From positions 186,001-250,000 of the forward strand of contig JBBELK010000397.1 in NCBI GenBank assembly GCA_037783545.1: a stretch of DNA of 64,000 bases, read 5' to 3'. Within the stretch, counting starts at the first letter, position 1, and every line of letters begins with the position of its first letter. A program made the translations under genes and the position numbers. Origin of the DNA: Henricia sp. BOLD:AAB3569 (Eukaryota; Echinodermata; Asteroidea; Spinulosida; Echinasteridae). Below, piece after piece: positions 45,672-55,829 of the stretch. The notes under the pieces are model-generated. The model did not search any database and was not told the DNA's origin. It was given only the letters and a program-made list of their open reading frames with translations.

Positions 45672-45812
45672 TTTAATAGACTTAAAACATAATGACGTCA
45701 TGGTTTCTGTACATGCACGCAATTGTATGTGGAAGTCACCGGGTACTATGCGGCCACAGGAAAGCATGCATGTAAACAAACCGTGACGTCATTATGTTTT
45801 GCGTCTATATAA
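45672..45812. repeat. Palindromic MITE
   Basis: ATAGACTTAAAACATAATGACGTCA is mirrored by TGACGTCATTATGTTTTGCGTCTAT, with CATGCATG and GGAAG motifs near the centre. Confidence 0.8.
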
Positions 45813-46009
45813 TCATTTCAATATTGCCATAGCAATATGTAAAGCCATTTTGAGTGGGTCAAACAAGCATTACCTGGGTCCGCGGCTTAGCCAGCGTGTG
45901 ACGGTACCTGTATACTGCAAGCTACCTGTCGAACTTGCCAGCATCATAGCGAGCGTATATTGCCTGGGGGTTAAAGCTGTTGCAGCGAAAATAGGCTACC
46001 GTTAAAGGT

Positions 46010-46104
46010 ACAGGCTCGTCAGCATTGCGCGCGCAAAGGCATGGAGCTGCGTATTTCGTGGCACGAAATTCACGCGCGCGCATTGACGAGCCTTGCCTTT
46101 AAGT
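46010..46104. repeat. MITE family F, copy 2
   Basis: AAAGGTACAGGCTCGTCAGC at left and GACGAGCCTTGCCTTTAA at right, with mirrored TGCGCGCGC blocks and CGTATTTCGTGGCACGAAA between. Confidence 0.8.
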
Positions 46105-46507
46105 GTGACGTCAGTTGGCGGGTAACTTGGTCTAAACATTCGCTGGTAAAAGTAGCACAGCTGTAAAATATCTTAAGCAATATTTCAGCTAAACACCTTT
46201 AAATTGTTTGGCTTAAAGTCTTCTTTTGACGTAGATGTCTCCAGACATTAGCGGTGTTACTTATACAAACTGAAGATTTGAGCATGTGAGTGGTGAGTTC
46301 TAAGCAGGATTTATATTCGAATCACTTTGTAATCGTACATTTGTAATTATTATGTAGAGGAAATGTGTCTACCAGAGAAACACCATTTTGTTTAGCCTTG
46401 TCCAAGGCCGTCTCCAGGTTTTTTGCTGTACACGGCATCAAAACGAGCCACTGTGCGATAACGACTTCGATAGTAAACCCGTACGGCAACACACTAGCTG
46501 CGTACGG

Positions 46508-46737
46508 CCTGGGGCCAATTTCATAAAGCTGTTTAGCAGAAAAATTTGCTTAAAAAAAATTTGTTTCCTTTATAAAAATGGGTTAATATTCAACATTTTA
46601 TGTCAACTTGTGTTCTTAGCAAGAATAGCAGATATTCTTGTGAAAAACACAAATTGACATGCAATTTTGACTATTGATCCATTTTTTGATTAGTAACAAA
46701 ATTCTGCTAAACAGCTTTATGAAATTGGCCCCTGGCC
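46508..46737. repeat. MITE with GGGGCCAATTTCATAAAGC ends
   Basis: Perfect mirror ends GGGGCCAATTTCATAAAGCT and its inverse, extending about 33 bases and continuing imperfectly. A diverged partial copy is at 58735-58865 (AAAAATGGGTTA, GTCAACaTGTGTTCTTAGCA). Confidence 0.85.
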
Positions 46738-46918
46738 TAGCTCGAAAGGAACCGTACCGATATATGTACGTGCGTGTGTGCATATTCGTAGCGCGGCGCG
46801 TTGTGCATGTGAGCCAATACGTGCAACATATTCCGTAGCTTGTGAGCGCTTTGTTCAGTTTTATCTTCAGCGGGCCGTCTAGAAGACGAGCCCAACTACA
46901 TTTTGTTAAAACTTCAAA

Positions 46919-47083
46919 CCAGGGATCTGTTTTTGCGACCATAACCCTAAACATGTTTCTGACGTAATTGCCGATTCAACCAATGGTCGCCTTTTGCCGT
47001 CAGTAGCCGAAGCCGTTCATTGGTTAAAACAGTGATTACGTCATCAGAAACATGTTTCGGGTCATAGTCGCGAAAACAGGCCC
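46919..47083. repeat. Palindromic MITE
   Basis: GGATCTGTTTTTGCGACCATA is mirrored around CAACCAATGG/TCATTGGTT by GTCATAGTCGCGAAAACAGG; CATGTTTCTGACGTAAT is mirrored by ATTACGTCATCAGAAACATG. Confidence 0.8.
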
Positions 47084-47089
47084 CATTGC

Positions 47090-48010
47090 GATTTGCGAGC
47101 GTCCATCCGCCATGTGATCAGTACTTGTGATCAGTACAGTTCGTTTCTGATATTTTTGTCGGTCAAAATGGAATAAGGTCAAAATCAGTGGCGTATAAAG
47201 GTTCATTAAAATACAGGAATACGGAAGAAACGTTGGGGTCGTACCTTGTCGTGTTTCATTGTACATTCCTGTATTTTACTGAACCTGGATATCTATTGTT
47301 TCCCCGAGAAATATGTTAAAAGCGTTGTGGTGTAACTAAGGTGTGTGGAATGAGATATACGTTGTGATGTGGCAAAGGTTTTTCTCCATTCGCCGCCCAG
47401 TTTTGGTAAAGCCACCAAAAAAATAAAAATAAGGGGTGATGCATGTTGTTGTTGAACATTGCCAATGTACAAGAAGTTATCAAATGTCACAATTTATCAA
47501 ATAAGTATACAATATGTGTGGATTATGCAATTAATGATCCCATACCAATTTGGGTAACTGCAAATGATGTATCGAGTAGGCGTTGTAATGTGTGCTATTT
47601 AACGTGCAATATTTCAGTACTGTTGCCCATGGTTGGACTAAATAAAATCCATTTTGATGATCGTGATGCGCATAGCCTCCTTGCGCATGACGTCAGCATA
47701 AAACGCGTCATGTGAGTGAAAAAGTGCGTTCGTTTAGCATCGTCGGGTCTGCATGAATTTTCCTAGTTTTCATGGTCTTCCTAATTAAACCGATCATACC
47801 TAGCTAATCGTACGCACCTAATTGCCGAGTCCGAATTCACTCACTGCCTGCAACTTCAAATTAATTACACACGGTTCTATGGAAAATGATCAAGACTCGT
47901 GTGGAATAATTTTAGCCACGGTCAGTGCAGATTTAGACATGATGGCCAAACACCAAAAGTTCCTGTCAAAATGGCGCTCATATGCTCGCGTTTCGTCACA
48001 TGTAAGGGGT
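47090..48010. other. Intergenic DNA, nothing recognised
   Basis: A small inverted pair (GTTCATTAAAATACAGGAAT at 47200 and ATTCCTGTATTTTACTGAAC at 47265) was seen. No exon was recognised. Confidence 0.5.
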
Positions 48011-48011
48011 C

Positions 48012-48508
48012 TATATAAACTCCTCAAAAAAAGTTCGGAAAGTCAAGTTTTACTGACGATTTCTCTCTTGTTGCATAATAATTTTCCTTGAATTTTATAT
48101 CATTGGAAAGCCCTGTTATTCCTCTTTACGATGATGTGTCATTTGTTATGATTAAGCACTTGGGGGATGTGCAGCACAGCTGAATACGGGGGCGGGTGTA
48201 AAGTGAAATGTCACAAAATGCATTGCTATTGTCAAAAAGTGCATTGACACATTCCCATTCTCCAAGCAAAAGGGGAAATGACTGCATGACAATAGCAGTG
48301 AATTTTGTGACATTTCACTTTCCACCCACCCTTGTATTCCGCTATACTGCACATCCCCCAATTGATTAATCATTACAAAATAATGACACATCACTGTAAA
48401 GAGGAATAACAGGGCTTTCCAATGATACCAAGTTCAAGGGAAATGATTTAGTAACGAGAGAAATCGTCAGTCAAACGTGACTTTCCGAACTTTTTTTGAG
48501 GAGTTTAG
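48012..48508. repeat. Near-palindromic element family D, copy 2
   Basis: Ends AAACTCCTCAAAAAAAGTTCGG and its inverse, with the same interior as 12183-12652 but reversed. Confidence 0.85.
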
Positions 48509-48514
48509 ATAAAT

Positions 48515-49578
48515 AGCTGCATACAAATTGGTACGTATCTTCGATGTTGGGTCTGCCTGTATTGGATGATTAAATTAAAAATACGAATGGAATGTAATAT
48601 CAATTTAAAATGTAAAAATACAATCTCAATGTAGTATCGCAGCTTATATACGAAGTGTAAAGTTCTATGGCTTGCTATTTGTTCCTTTCTCCATAGATGT
48701 ACTAACACAATATCCTAATGTAGTATTGCGATAATGAAAACAACATCTATGCAGTATTATTTCAGGTATTGTTAACGATTCAGTAAACTGGTAAACTCAC
48801 TTGTTTAGGGGAGAGTTATTAAATACAACGGCGAGTGGAATTAAAGATGCCTACTTTTTGTTATTCATCTGCGATGACGGCCTTTGTTTACAAGGGACGG
48901 GACCGTTTGTATGTAGGGCCAACGGAAACACGGTGATGGGATATTAACTTCCAGGCTTCCACGAGAATGTATACGTCATTTAAAGGAAGCATGACGTCAT
49001 TAGGTTTATGCTCTTTACTTTCTGCTTAGCGGAAAACATTAGCGTGACGTCATTCCGTCAACATACAAGGGACCAAAAGTGGTGGATGTTGCCAGAATCT
49101 GGTTGAATTTTATGCTCCTTGTGTCTCGTGTTCTACTTTTAGACCAAATTTCGGGGCAGAAAATCATGTAAAATACCTCCCCAAAATACTATCCATAGAA
49201 AGAAAACGGAAAATTTGGACGAGGAAGCCAAAAGGTTGGTGTAATCATGGAGGAAGGAAAGACATTCCTCTATGGTGTAATCATGGAGGAGGTTTCCTTC
49301 CTCCATGGTGTAATCATTGCAGACTGCTTTATGTAACCGGATAAATTTGAAATATCCTTGAAAATATATGGATTGAGAGCGCGAAATTTCAGAACGATAG
49401 TGGGGAAAATATGACATGTTTATGATATCCAAATCTCAACACAACACCCATGGGGGTAAAAAAAAGATCTGACACCTCCTTTAATCTTGCAGAGTCTTGC
49501 ATTGGCGCCCTCTGTTGTTAAAAAATGAACAGTGCATAATTTGGAAGACTGCATTCTGTTGCTACCAAACATTTTCAG
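48515..49578. other. Upstream flank of CFAP97
   Basis: Probably contains the promoter and any untranslated first exon, but none could be placed. A GGTGTAATCATGGAGGA motif is repeated three times between 49237 and 49315, one copy reversed in part. Confidence 0.4.
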
Positions 49579-49649
49579 ATCCATATTTCTATCAGAAGAC
49601 GCAAACAAAAATCACCAATTTGGAACAATTGACAAACCAAACTCCCAGC

Positions 49650-50831
49650 ATGGGAACCGAAGTATCACCGGAACCCATTGATTTCGACTTTTTCGCCGAC
49701 GAAGACGATCATGACGACGAATTTGTCCGGAATTCTAGACGCCGGAAAAGTCCGTTGACAACGCCGCCGAAGCAGTCGAACGTGACCGGTAGCAGACGGC
49801 CGGAGAGCGCCAGCAGCGCCCGGTCGGGCGTTAGTAGTCGGAGCAGCATCAGCATTAAATTGCCGTCTGCCGGACCGACGGGTGAACGGGAAAATTCTTA
49901 CACAATTAAGGGCAGGTATTCGGACTCGAGTGATGAAGAATATATCAACAAAGACAGATCTGACCAATTTCAAACAAGAAAAAATGATCAAAATTCAAAC
50001 GTACAAACTGAAAGAGAATTTAAGACAAAGACATCTTTGAGTAGGCCGAAAACTTCAAAAGGACCCCGAAGCTATAAAAGACACGATAGCTCAAGTTCTC
50101 ACAGTTCAAAAAGTACTTGTTCATCAAAGTCCGATAAAAGTAGCGTTTCCTCAAAGAGTGACCAGAGCGATTCGTACACAAGCGTCAGTGGTTCGGAGAG
50201 TGATGATGTCACCGATGTGTCACCTCTCCCGAGCCCAGCTAGGTCGTCCACTCCAGTGTTGGAGTACAACCAAGATGAATTTGAAGACAGTTTTGAGGAG
50301 AATAAATTTAGAGAGGCCAAGTCCCGGCCGAGGGTTGAACATTCGAGAAGGGATAGCAAGCACAACCAGCGAAGGGCTGTGAAGGAAGGTGTCAGGTTTG
50401 CTGGGGTAACACCAGGGAATCGGTCGGCGACTCAGCGCGACAAACACCTTGACGAGACCGAAGCCCGAGAACTCAGTCAGCTTCTTAGAGCCGTCTTGGA
50501 ACTGGACGAGACGCCAAATCACTCGCAGCTGCAGTCGTTTCAGCATTCATTGTCGAAGCAACAACCGGCATCTTACAAGAAATCGCCTCACGGATCGACA
50601 ACCGAGGCCATGCCACATAATAGGGTCAACTTGTCATTCAGCAATGATAAAGTCAAGGAAATCGACCGAGAAAACCAACGATTGTTGCAGAAGATTCTCA
50701 AACGACCCAAGTCGGGTTATGCTGGAAGTGTGTCGCCATCAGTCAGAAGATGGGATGAGCCCCCTAGGATGGTTAGCCACTCGGCCATATGCAGACAGCG
50801 GGAACAGAGAAAAATTGAAATGGAAAATATG
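49650..50831 (+). CDS. CFAP97: CFAP97 coding exon 1
   Basis: 394 codons ending KIEMENM at donor GTAAAA, phase 0. Residues about 120-230 are dominated by Ser, Lys and Asp (HDSSSSHSSKSTCSSKSDKS), probably disordered. The conserved core VKEIDRENQRLLQKI lies near residue 340. The exon likely begins at 49579 with untranslated sequence. Confidence 0.9.
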
Positions 50832-53800
50832 GTAAAAAAACTGGAATCACTAATTATAAACTTTGTATTTGTAAGTATTTATAAGAGTTGGGAAGTTGAT
50901 CAGAAACTGTTTTCTTTAAAATTATTCATCTAGCATTGGAATGTGCAGATTTGATAGAAAAAACCAAAATTTCAAGTGGGAAAAATTTAAGATTTTGTGA
51001 GGAAACACTTAAACAAAATTCAGCCTGTCTCATAATGTTTTGCACACAAAATCTAAAGCCATGATAAACTTCCCAATTTGTTCCGTTCCAGTTTAATTGT
51101 GGATTCGAATCCTTGTTTGTCCATGGAGAATGTGCCCTTAGGCAAGGCATTTTACATTGCTCATACAAAATATTAATTTTGAGAAATTTCTGAATTCTGT
51201 CTTTTTGTTACTAGGCTAACCATTTTGATTTGATTGTAGAGATTCAAACATTTGATTTGTTGATTCCCAAACAGAAAATCCTGCAGCGTATCGAGGCAGT
51301 TCATGCCTGCTCCAGCATTCAACGTGACAAACTGATTCAGGAACACAGCAAACAGACGAAGTATGCTTCACAAGTCACCAAGGGAGCTATAAGACCACAA
51401 AGCTCCAGACCTTACAGTAAGTGTTCATCGATTTTATTCTCGTTTCTGTGAAGCGATTGACATGTGATCTTCCCACACGTTCTTCATCAAGGAAAATGTT
51501 TTGACAAATATCATTTTTATTCTGTAGTAACTGTAGTAAAATGAAATAAAATGAGAAAATTTAAAACAAATGCACAGCACCAGTTTGTACTTTACAAAAG
51601 AACGCACCTGATTGGCTCTAACGTGGTAGCTCAACCCTGGCTCAACCAATCGTGACAGCCCTTCTATAATGGTACAAACTGGCGCCGTTCAAAAAGTCGA
51701 GTTTTCTTGGTTTATTTCATCTAAGCTCAATTAAAATAAAAATTATATTTGTAAAAAAATGCATCTTTCTTTGATCAAAAGCGTGTGAGAAGATCACATG
51801 TTAATCGCTTCACAAAAATGAGAATGAAATCGATAAACGATGTCATGTCCCCAGAGCCCCATAGGTTTGTGTGAAAATTCCCTGCTTCATCTGTAATCCA
51901 ATCCCATAATGCATTGAGAATATCGATAAGATTTATTCTTGGCAGGTTTTGGTTTTACTGCTGAACTTTTTGTAAAATGAGTAAAGTTTAGACAAATTTT
52001 GTTACTCCCAAATTTTATACAACTTCCAATAGGCCTTATGCGTAGCGGCCATGATAGAGGGGAGGTTTTCATATTTAAATGATGTGACAATAGATCCACA
52101 ATGTGCCTACTCGTGCAAGGCGCACTGTGACAATGTGACTGCCCTCTATCATGGCCGCTACGCATAAGGTCTATTCCATCCATTAAACAAAAATTGCATG
52201 GGTTTGTGACCATTATTAAATGGTCAGGTTTGAGCTTCATCATTCAAAGGTCATCGTTGGTCAAGTCGGTCAAACTGATTTCTGGTTATGGTTGCAAAAA
52301 CTTGAACCGGACTTTGTGACATGATGCTACCGTAATATCAGACTCATTTGTGTTGATTGTGTCACAAATATTGGATGCAGTTTTAATTTTGGAATTTGAA
52401 CCAACTTCATATTTTTTAAAATTAAATTCATGTTCCACATAGGCCTACATGTACTATGTTCATTTATTATTATTATTATTAATATTTCTTTATGGTATTC
52501 ATACCAAGGATTCCTCAAAAGTGCCCATTGCACTGTCACTCGCAAGCGTGAGGAAACCCATGAAGAATTAGAAATAGCCAGAGACACTGGGGATTAATCC
52601 CCTTGCTCTTCACGAAAAATGCTCTGGGATCTTTAAAGTGCGTTACCATTACCTAACACACTGGACCAACGGCTTTACATCCCTTCCGAAGGATAGAGCA
52701 AGTGTGGTTGAGTGGTCGAACCCGCAACCCCAAGTTTTCACCTACCGGTATGATTGCGAGTCATGACCCAAGGGAAGTAGGCAGGGGTGGGGAAAAGGGC
52801 TGTTTCAGCATTCTGCATCTACATGTACCTCCATAGTATAGACCTTATGCACGGCGGCCATGATAGAGGGCAGTCACATTGTCACAGTGCGTCATGCACG
52901 AGTAGGCACTTTGTAGGTCTATTGTCACATCATTTGAATATGAAAACCTGCCCTCTGTCATGGCCGCCATGCATAAGGTCTATAAATCAGTTTAATTATT
53001 TTACCAATTAGGACTACATGTACTGCAAGCATTGCAAATTGCCAGTCATCTCTATTGAAGTGGTCAAACAAGCGATGACTCTGCTGAATCAAGTACACTT
53101 GTAGTCAAGTATTAGACACTTCAAATGTAATATGACTTCACTTTGTATGTTTTTTTATCAAATTACCAGTACATGGTATAAAATGGATACATTGCTCTTC
53201 TTTTCAACAAATTTGTCTATTTTTGTTTGTTTAATGGGGGGAGGTGGCGGGAGGTGGTTCGTGCTGATGCAGCATTTTCATTTAATGTGACTCTTGTCAG
53301 TTTCGAGTCCAAATTAGACAGTTAACTTACAAAATTGTCAAGTATTGACTGTTGATGTAGGTGTATTTTAATGGACAGTAATTGACTTAATATCATGGAC
53401 AGAAGAAAACATCAAAATGCAGGTGTGCACGGTAGACATAATAAATTAACAATTGGTTTGGAAAAAAATAAGTGTAGTGCAAAAGTAGCTTAAAGCCTGG
53501 TTCATACTTCAGGCAAAAGCAAACACTAATGTAAATTAGATGTTGCAGTGAAATGTTTGTTCCGCAAATTTTGTCAGATCTACATCATGTTTACACTTGC
53601 TTTTACTTGAAGTATGACTTGCGTTTTAAAGGTAGTACACATCATTTGCAGTGTCTCAGGGATCGAAATTAACCTGAATTTCATGCTGGTCAGAAGGACC
53701 AGTAGATTAAAGAACTGTACTGGTCCTGCTGAAAATTTGGTTGTCCAGACGTGCTTTTCAAAAAGGCATGGAGCTGCGTATTTCGTGGCACAAATTTTGC

Positions 53801-54670
53801 CTCACGCGCGTATTTACCAGCCTCTGCCTTTAAGGTCATTGAGTGCAGGATGGATGGGATTGCTTTTTCATCCAACACTGGGGCATGTCTGGAGAGATCG
53901 GAGAAAAAAAGTGTAGTTATCTGAAAATGTCTAAAGCGATCAGGAATTGTTTGTGGTAACCAGGAATTCTTCGCATTGAATAAGAAATGTTTACTGTGGA
54001 TTAAGCATCAGGGAATGTTTCCATGAGTCATGGAATGTTTTCACTGGTCCACAGGACCAGTGCTTTGACAGATCTAATGGTCCTTCTGATTTTTTACTGG
54101 TCTCGGACCGCGGGACCAGTGTTAATTTCGACCCCTGTGTCCCCAATTTTTTTTTACGAGTTAACAAAAAAAAACTACTAAAGTGTTAATAACAATGGTA
54201 CCGAACACCACATGATTTTATTTCAGTCCAAAGTGGTATTTTGTGTGAGAAATTAACAACTGAAGGTGGTTTTCTGAATAAAATCTTTTGCAAAAGACTT
54301 TTTTACCAACTGAACACAAAAAACATGCATGGATTTTTAAAAAGTGTTTACAAGTATTACTGCACCTATGTGGCTAAAATTTCTACAGGGCAGTTTTATC
54401 AACATGGGCTTCTAATCACCAGTGGAAATAACAGTTTACCAATCAGCTGTTTTGCAATAAACTTAATTCTGTTGATATCTTTCTGCAGACTATGGACGTA
54501 CTGGCACCCTGAGCAAGGGATCTAGCACAGCCAGCCTCAAGAGCAATGCTACCCACAGCTCCAGCACACGGTCTACTGGCTCCAGAAAGAACCATAGTCG
54601 ACCCAGCAGCAGCCGGTCGGCACCCCCTCCACCAAGGACCCCAAGAACGGCCTGGGATGATCGCTGGTAA
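49650..54670 (+). CDS. CFAP97: CFAP97 (hemingway-like ciliary protein), complete
   Basis: Three coding exons (49650-50831, 51275-51416, 54489-54670) give 501 residues and a stop, against 532 in human CFAP97 (KIAA1430). Matches in order: an acidic start (IDFDFFADEDDHDDEF, like human VDHSFFDSDFEE), a Ser-rich tract, DVTDVSPLPSP (human DTVTDVSPLSTP), ELSQLLRAVLELDE (human LNHLLKAFLQLDK), VKEIDRENQRLLQKI (human VRQIDRENQRLLKEL), SAICRQREQRKIEMEN (human SALNRQKEQQRIEREN), and a final PRTAW motif (human VRTAW). Fly hemingway and mammalian CFAP97 are linked to motile cilia and sperm flagella. The ATG is the first one that begins the conserved acidic segment; the frame is open further upstream but an acceptor at 49578 lies in between. 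Confidence 0.9.
51275..51416 (+). CDS. CFAP97: CFAP97 coding exon 2
   Basis: 47 codons plus one base: KILQRIEAVHACSSIQRDKL then IQEHSKQTKYASQV and on to SSRPY. Human counterpart ALLKRLEAVKP. The donor is GTAAGT; an inverted-repeat element begins about 10 bases beyond it. Confidence 0.88.
51426..51842. repeat. Inverted-repeat element abutting a CFAP97 splice donor
   Basis: CATCGATTTTATTCTCGTTT and CTGTGAAGCGATTGACATGTG are mirrored by CACATGTTAATCGCTTCACA and GAATGAAATCGATaaACGATG. Arms are about 60 bases with weaker symmetry inward. Confidence 0.8.
52028..52180. repeat. Palindromic MITE family J, copy 1
   Basis: ATAGgCCTTATGCGTAGCGGCC at left, its inverse at right, with CATGATAGAGGG mirrored and an interior TTTAAATGATGTGACAATAG. 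Confidence 0.85.
52460..52775 (-). repeat. tRNA-derived SINE, near full length
   Basis: On the minus strand: a head with GGTAGGTGAAAACTTGGGG and GGTTGCGGGTTCGACC, then AAGCCGTTGGTCCAGTGTGT, AAGATCCCAGAGC, CTCACGCTTGCGAGTGACAG, GGTATGAATACC and a (TAA)n end. The tail is shared with 10515, 31308 and 39965; part of the CTTGAGCAAGGC block has been lost. Confidence 0.8.
52838..52986. repeat. Palindromic MITE family J, copy 2
   Basis: ATAGACCTTATGCACGGCGG and CCGCCATGCATAAGGTCTAT ends, with the same CATGATAGAGGGCAG and GTCACATCATTTGAATATGA interior as copy 1 in reverse. Confidence 0.85.
53653..54138. repeat. Inverted-end element with ACCAGT motifs
   Basis: CAGGGATCGAAATTAACCTG is mirrored by CAGTGTTAATTTCGACCCCTG. 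GGACCAGT and ACTGGTCC are repeated several times near both ends. A partial family F MITE (53760-53834) is nested inside. Confidence 0.8.
54225..54470 (-). repeat. Diverged copy of MITE family I in CFAP97 intron 2
   Basis: CATGCATGGATTTTTAAAAAGTGTTT, then GTATTACTGCACCTATGTGG, CTAAAATTTCTACAGGGCAG and ATCACCAGTGGAAATAAC read as the reverse complement of 34222-34573. It lies just before the CFAP97 exon 3 acceptor. Confidence 0.65.
54489..54670 (+). CDS. CFAP97: CFAP97 coding exon 3
   Basis: Two bases complete a split codon, then YGRTGTLSKGSSTASLKS through SRSAPPPPRTPRTAWDDRW and TAA. The acceptor is TTTCTGCAG. The Ser-rich stretch and final RTAW match the human C-terminus in character and last motif. 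Confidence 0.88.
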
Positions 54671-54704
54671 AGAAAAGGTTTCCTGAAAAGTACGGTTAAA
54701 CCTC

Positions 54705-55430
54705 GTTAATAAAAGGTACCTTTTTTTAACAGAATACTTGTATTGACCATAATCACAGACACCATCTTTGTAGGAAAATTACAAAGTCTGCGTATTAAAT
54801 GCCATCAGGTATGAACGTGCACATCGTGAAAAATTTTCCAAACATGGGCGTGCATTGCTCAATATTTGTTAGAAATGTGTCTGTTTTCAATACTAGAGAG
54901 ACCTTTTCCTCCAGGATTATATCTCTGTACAGTGTCATTCATCTTCTCTCAAAACAAAAGAAATATCTTAAGATTGATCTAAGGAGATAACTTCAGCTAA
55001 AGAACTGCAACGAATAGTGCCACAACATACCTTCCTGAAAGCCCTGTGTGCAAATTTCCAATATACCATACATGTATGTACATGTAACAAGGACACCAAA
55101 AAATGTCACAAAGTATGTGTCCTATGTTACATACGTTAAATAGGAAATTTGTACACGGGGTTTTCAGAAAGGTATGTTGTTGCACTATTTGTTGCTTAAG
55201 TTATCTCCTTAGATCTGTCTTAAGATATTTCTTTTGTTTTGAGAGAAGATAACTGGCTTTGCACAGAGTTATGATCCTAGTGAAAAAGTCTCTCCAGTAT
55301 TGAAAACGGACTTAAATACGAAGCAACCGATGCGTGTCACAAACATTTACGCTTAAGATTCTGATGCACGTAGCAATCTGTAAGAAGTGACGTCATTTGA
55401 GAGAGGTCCTTTATCGCGAATAAAAACAGT
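54705..55430 (+). repeat. Family G element interrupted by a family K palindrome
   Basis: Outer ends GTTAATAAAAGGTACC and GGTCCTTTATCGCGAATAA are roughly mirrored. Flanks 54741-54878 and 55312-55400 match 27133-27346, which lacks the middle. The middle, 54879-55311, is a palindrome with ends GTCTGTTTTCAATACT and AGTATTGAAAACGGAC. Confidence 0.8.
54879..55311. repeat. Inverted-repeat element family K, copy 2 (nested)
   Basis: AAAACAAAAGAAATATCTTAAG is mirrored by CTTAAGATATTTCTTTTGTTTT, and GGAGATAACTT and ACAACATACCTTCCTGAAA inward. The core resembles 20250-20690. Confidence 0.8.
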
Positions 55431-55578
55431 GAATTGGGACGTAACATTTTCCGCAATGCCACTATCCTATTTAGGCTGGTTTCCTTGGCTATAGTGTAAT
55501 CCGAAACAACATTTAGTGAGCCCGCCCTCTTGTGGTTATTCCATTGTTACTGCGGTGTATGTCTATTGTGACGTCATA

Positions 55579-55814
55579 CAGTTGTAGTCAGAAGTTTACA
55601 TACAACTGTGTTAAAACTGGTGCGCTTAAACTTGCGTTGTCACCATTTTTGTTAGTCTTTACTAAAGTCGCGATTTTGTGGAATTCCTCACGTGCTTGCA
55701 GTACTTAAAACATAGCTTGCACACCTTGCAATGGTTCGGATAGTCCTGTTTACCATTTTGGGTGATGATGGTAGTGGTGTACGGTACATGTATGTAAACT
55801 TCTGACTTCAACTG
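55579..55814. mobile_element. Tc1/mariner MITE with Sleeping Beauty-type ends
   Basis: Ends CAGTTGTAGTCAGAAGTTTA and TAAACTTCTGACTTCAACTG are inverted and flanked by TA on each side (55577-55578, 55815-55816). The consensus CAGTTGAAGTC.GAAGTTTACATAC is that of Tc1-like elements of the Sleeping Beauty type. The 236-base interior has no transposase. Confidence 0.85.
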
Positions 55815-55829
55815 TAAATGCGGAAAACA

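Noticed and set aside
47822-48091. 89-codon open frame with a soluble-looking sequence
   Set aside because: It runs into the family D palindrome and has no splice donor or homologue that I recognise.
49497-49649. Upstream in-frame extension of CFAP97
   Set aside because: An acceptor TTTTCAG at 49578 interrupts it and the homology begins after the ATG at 49650.
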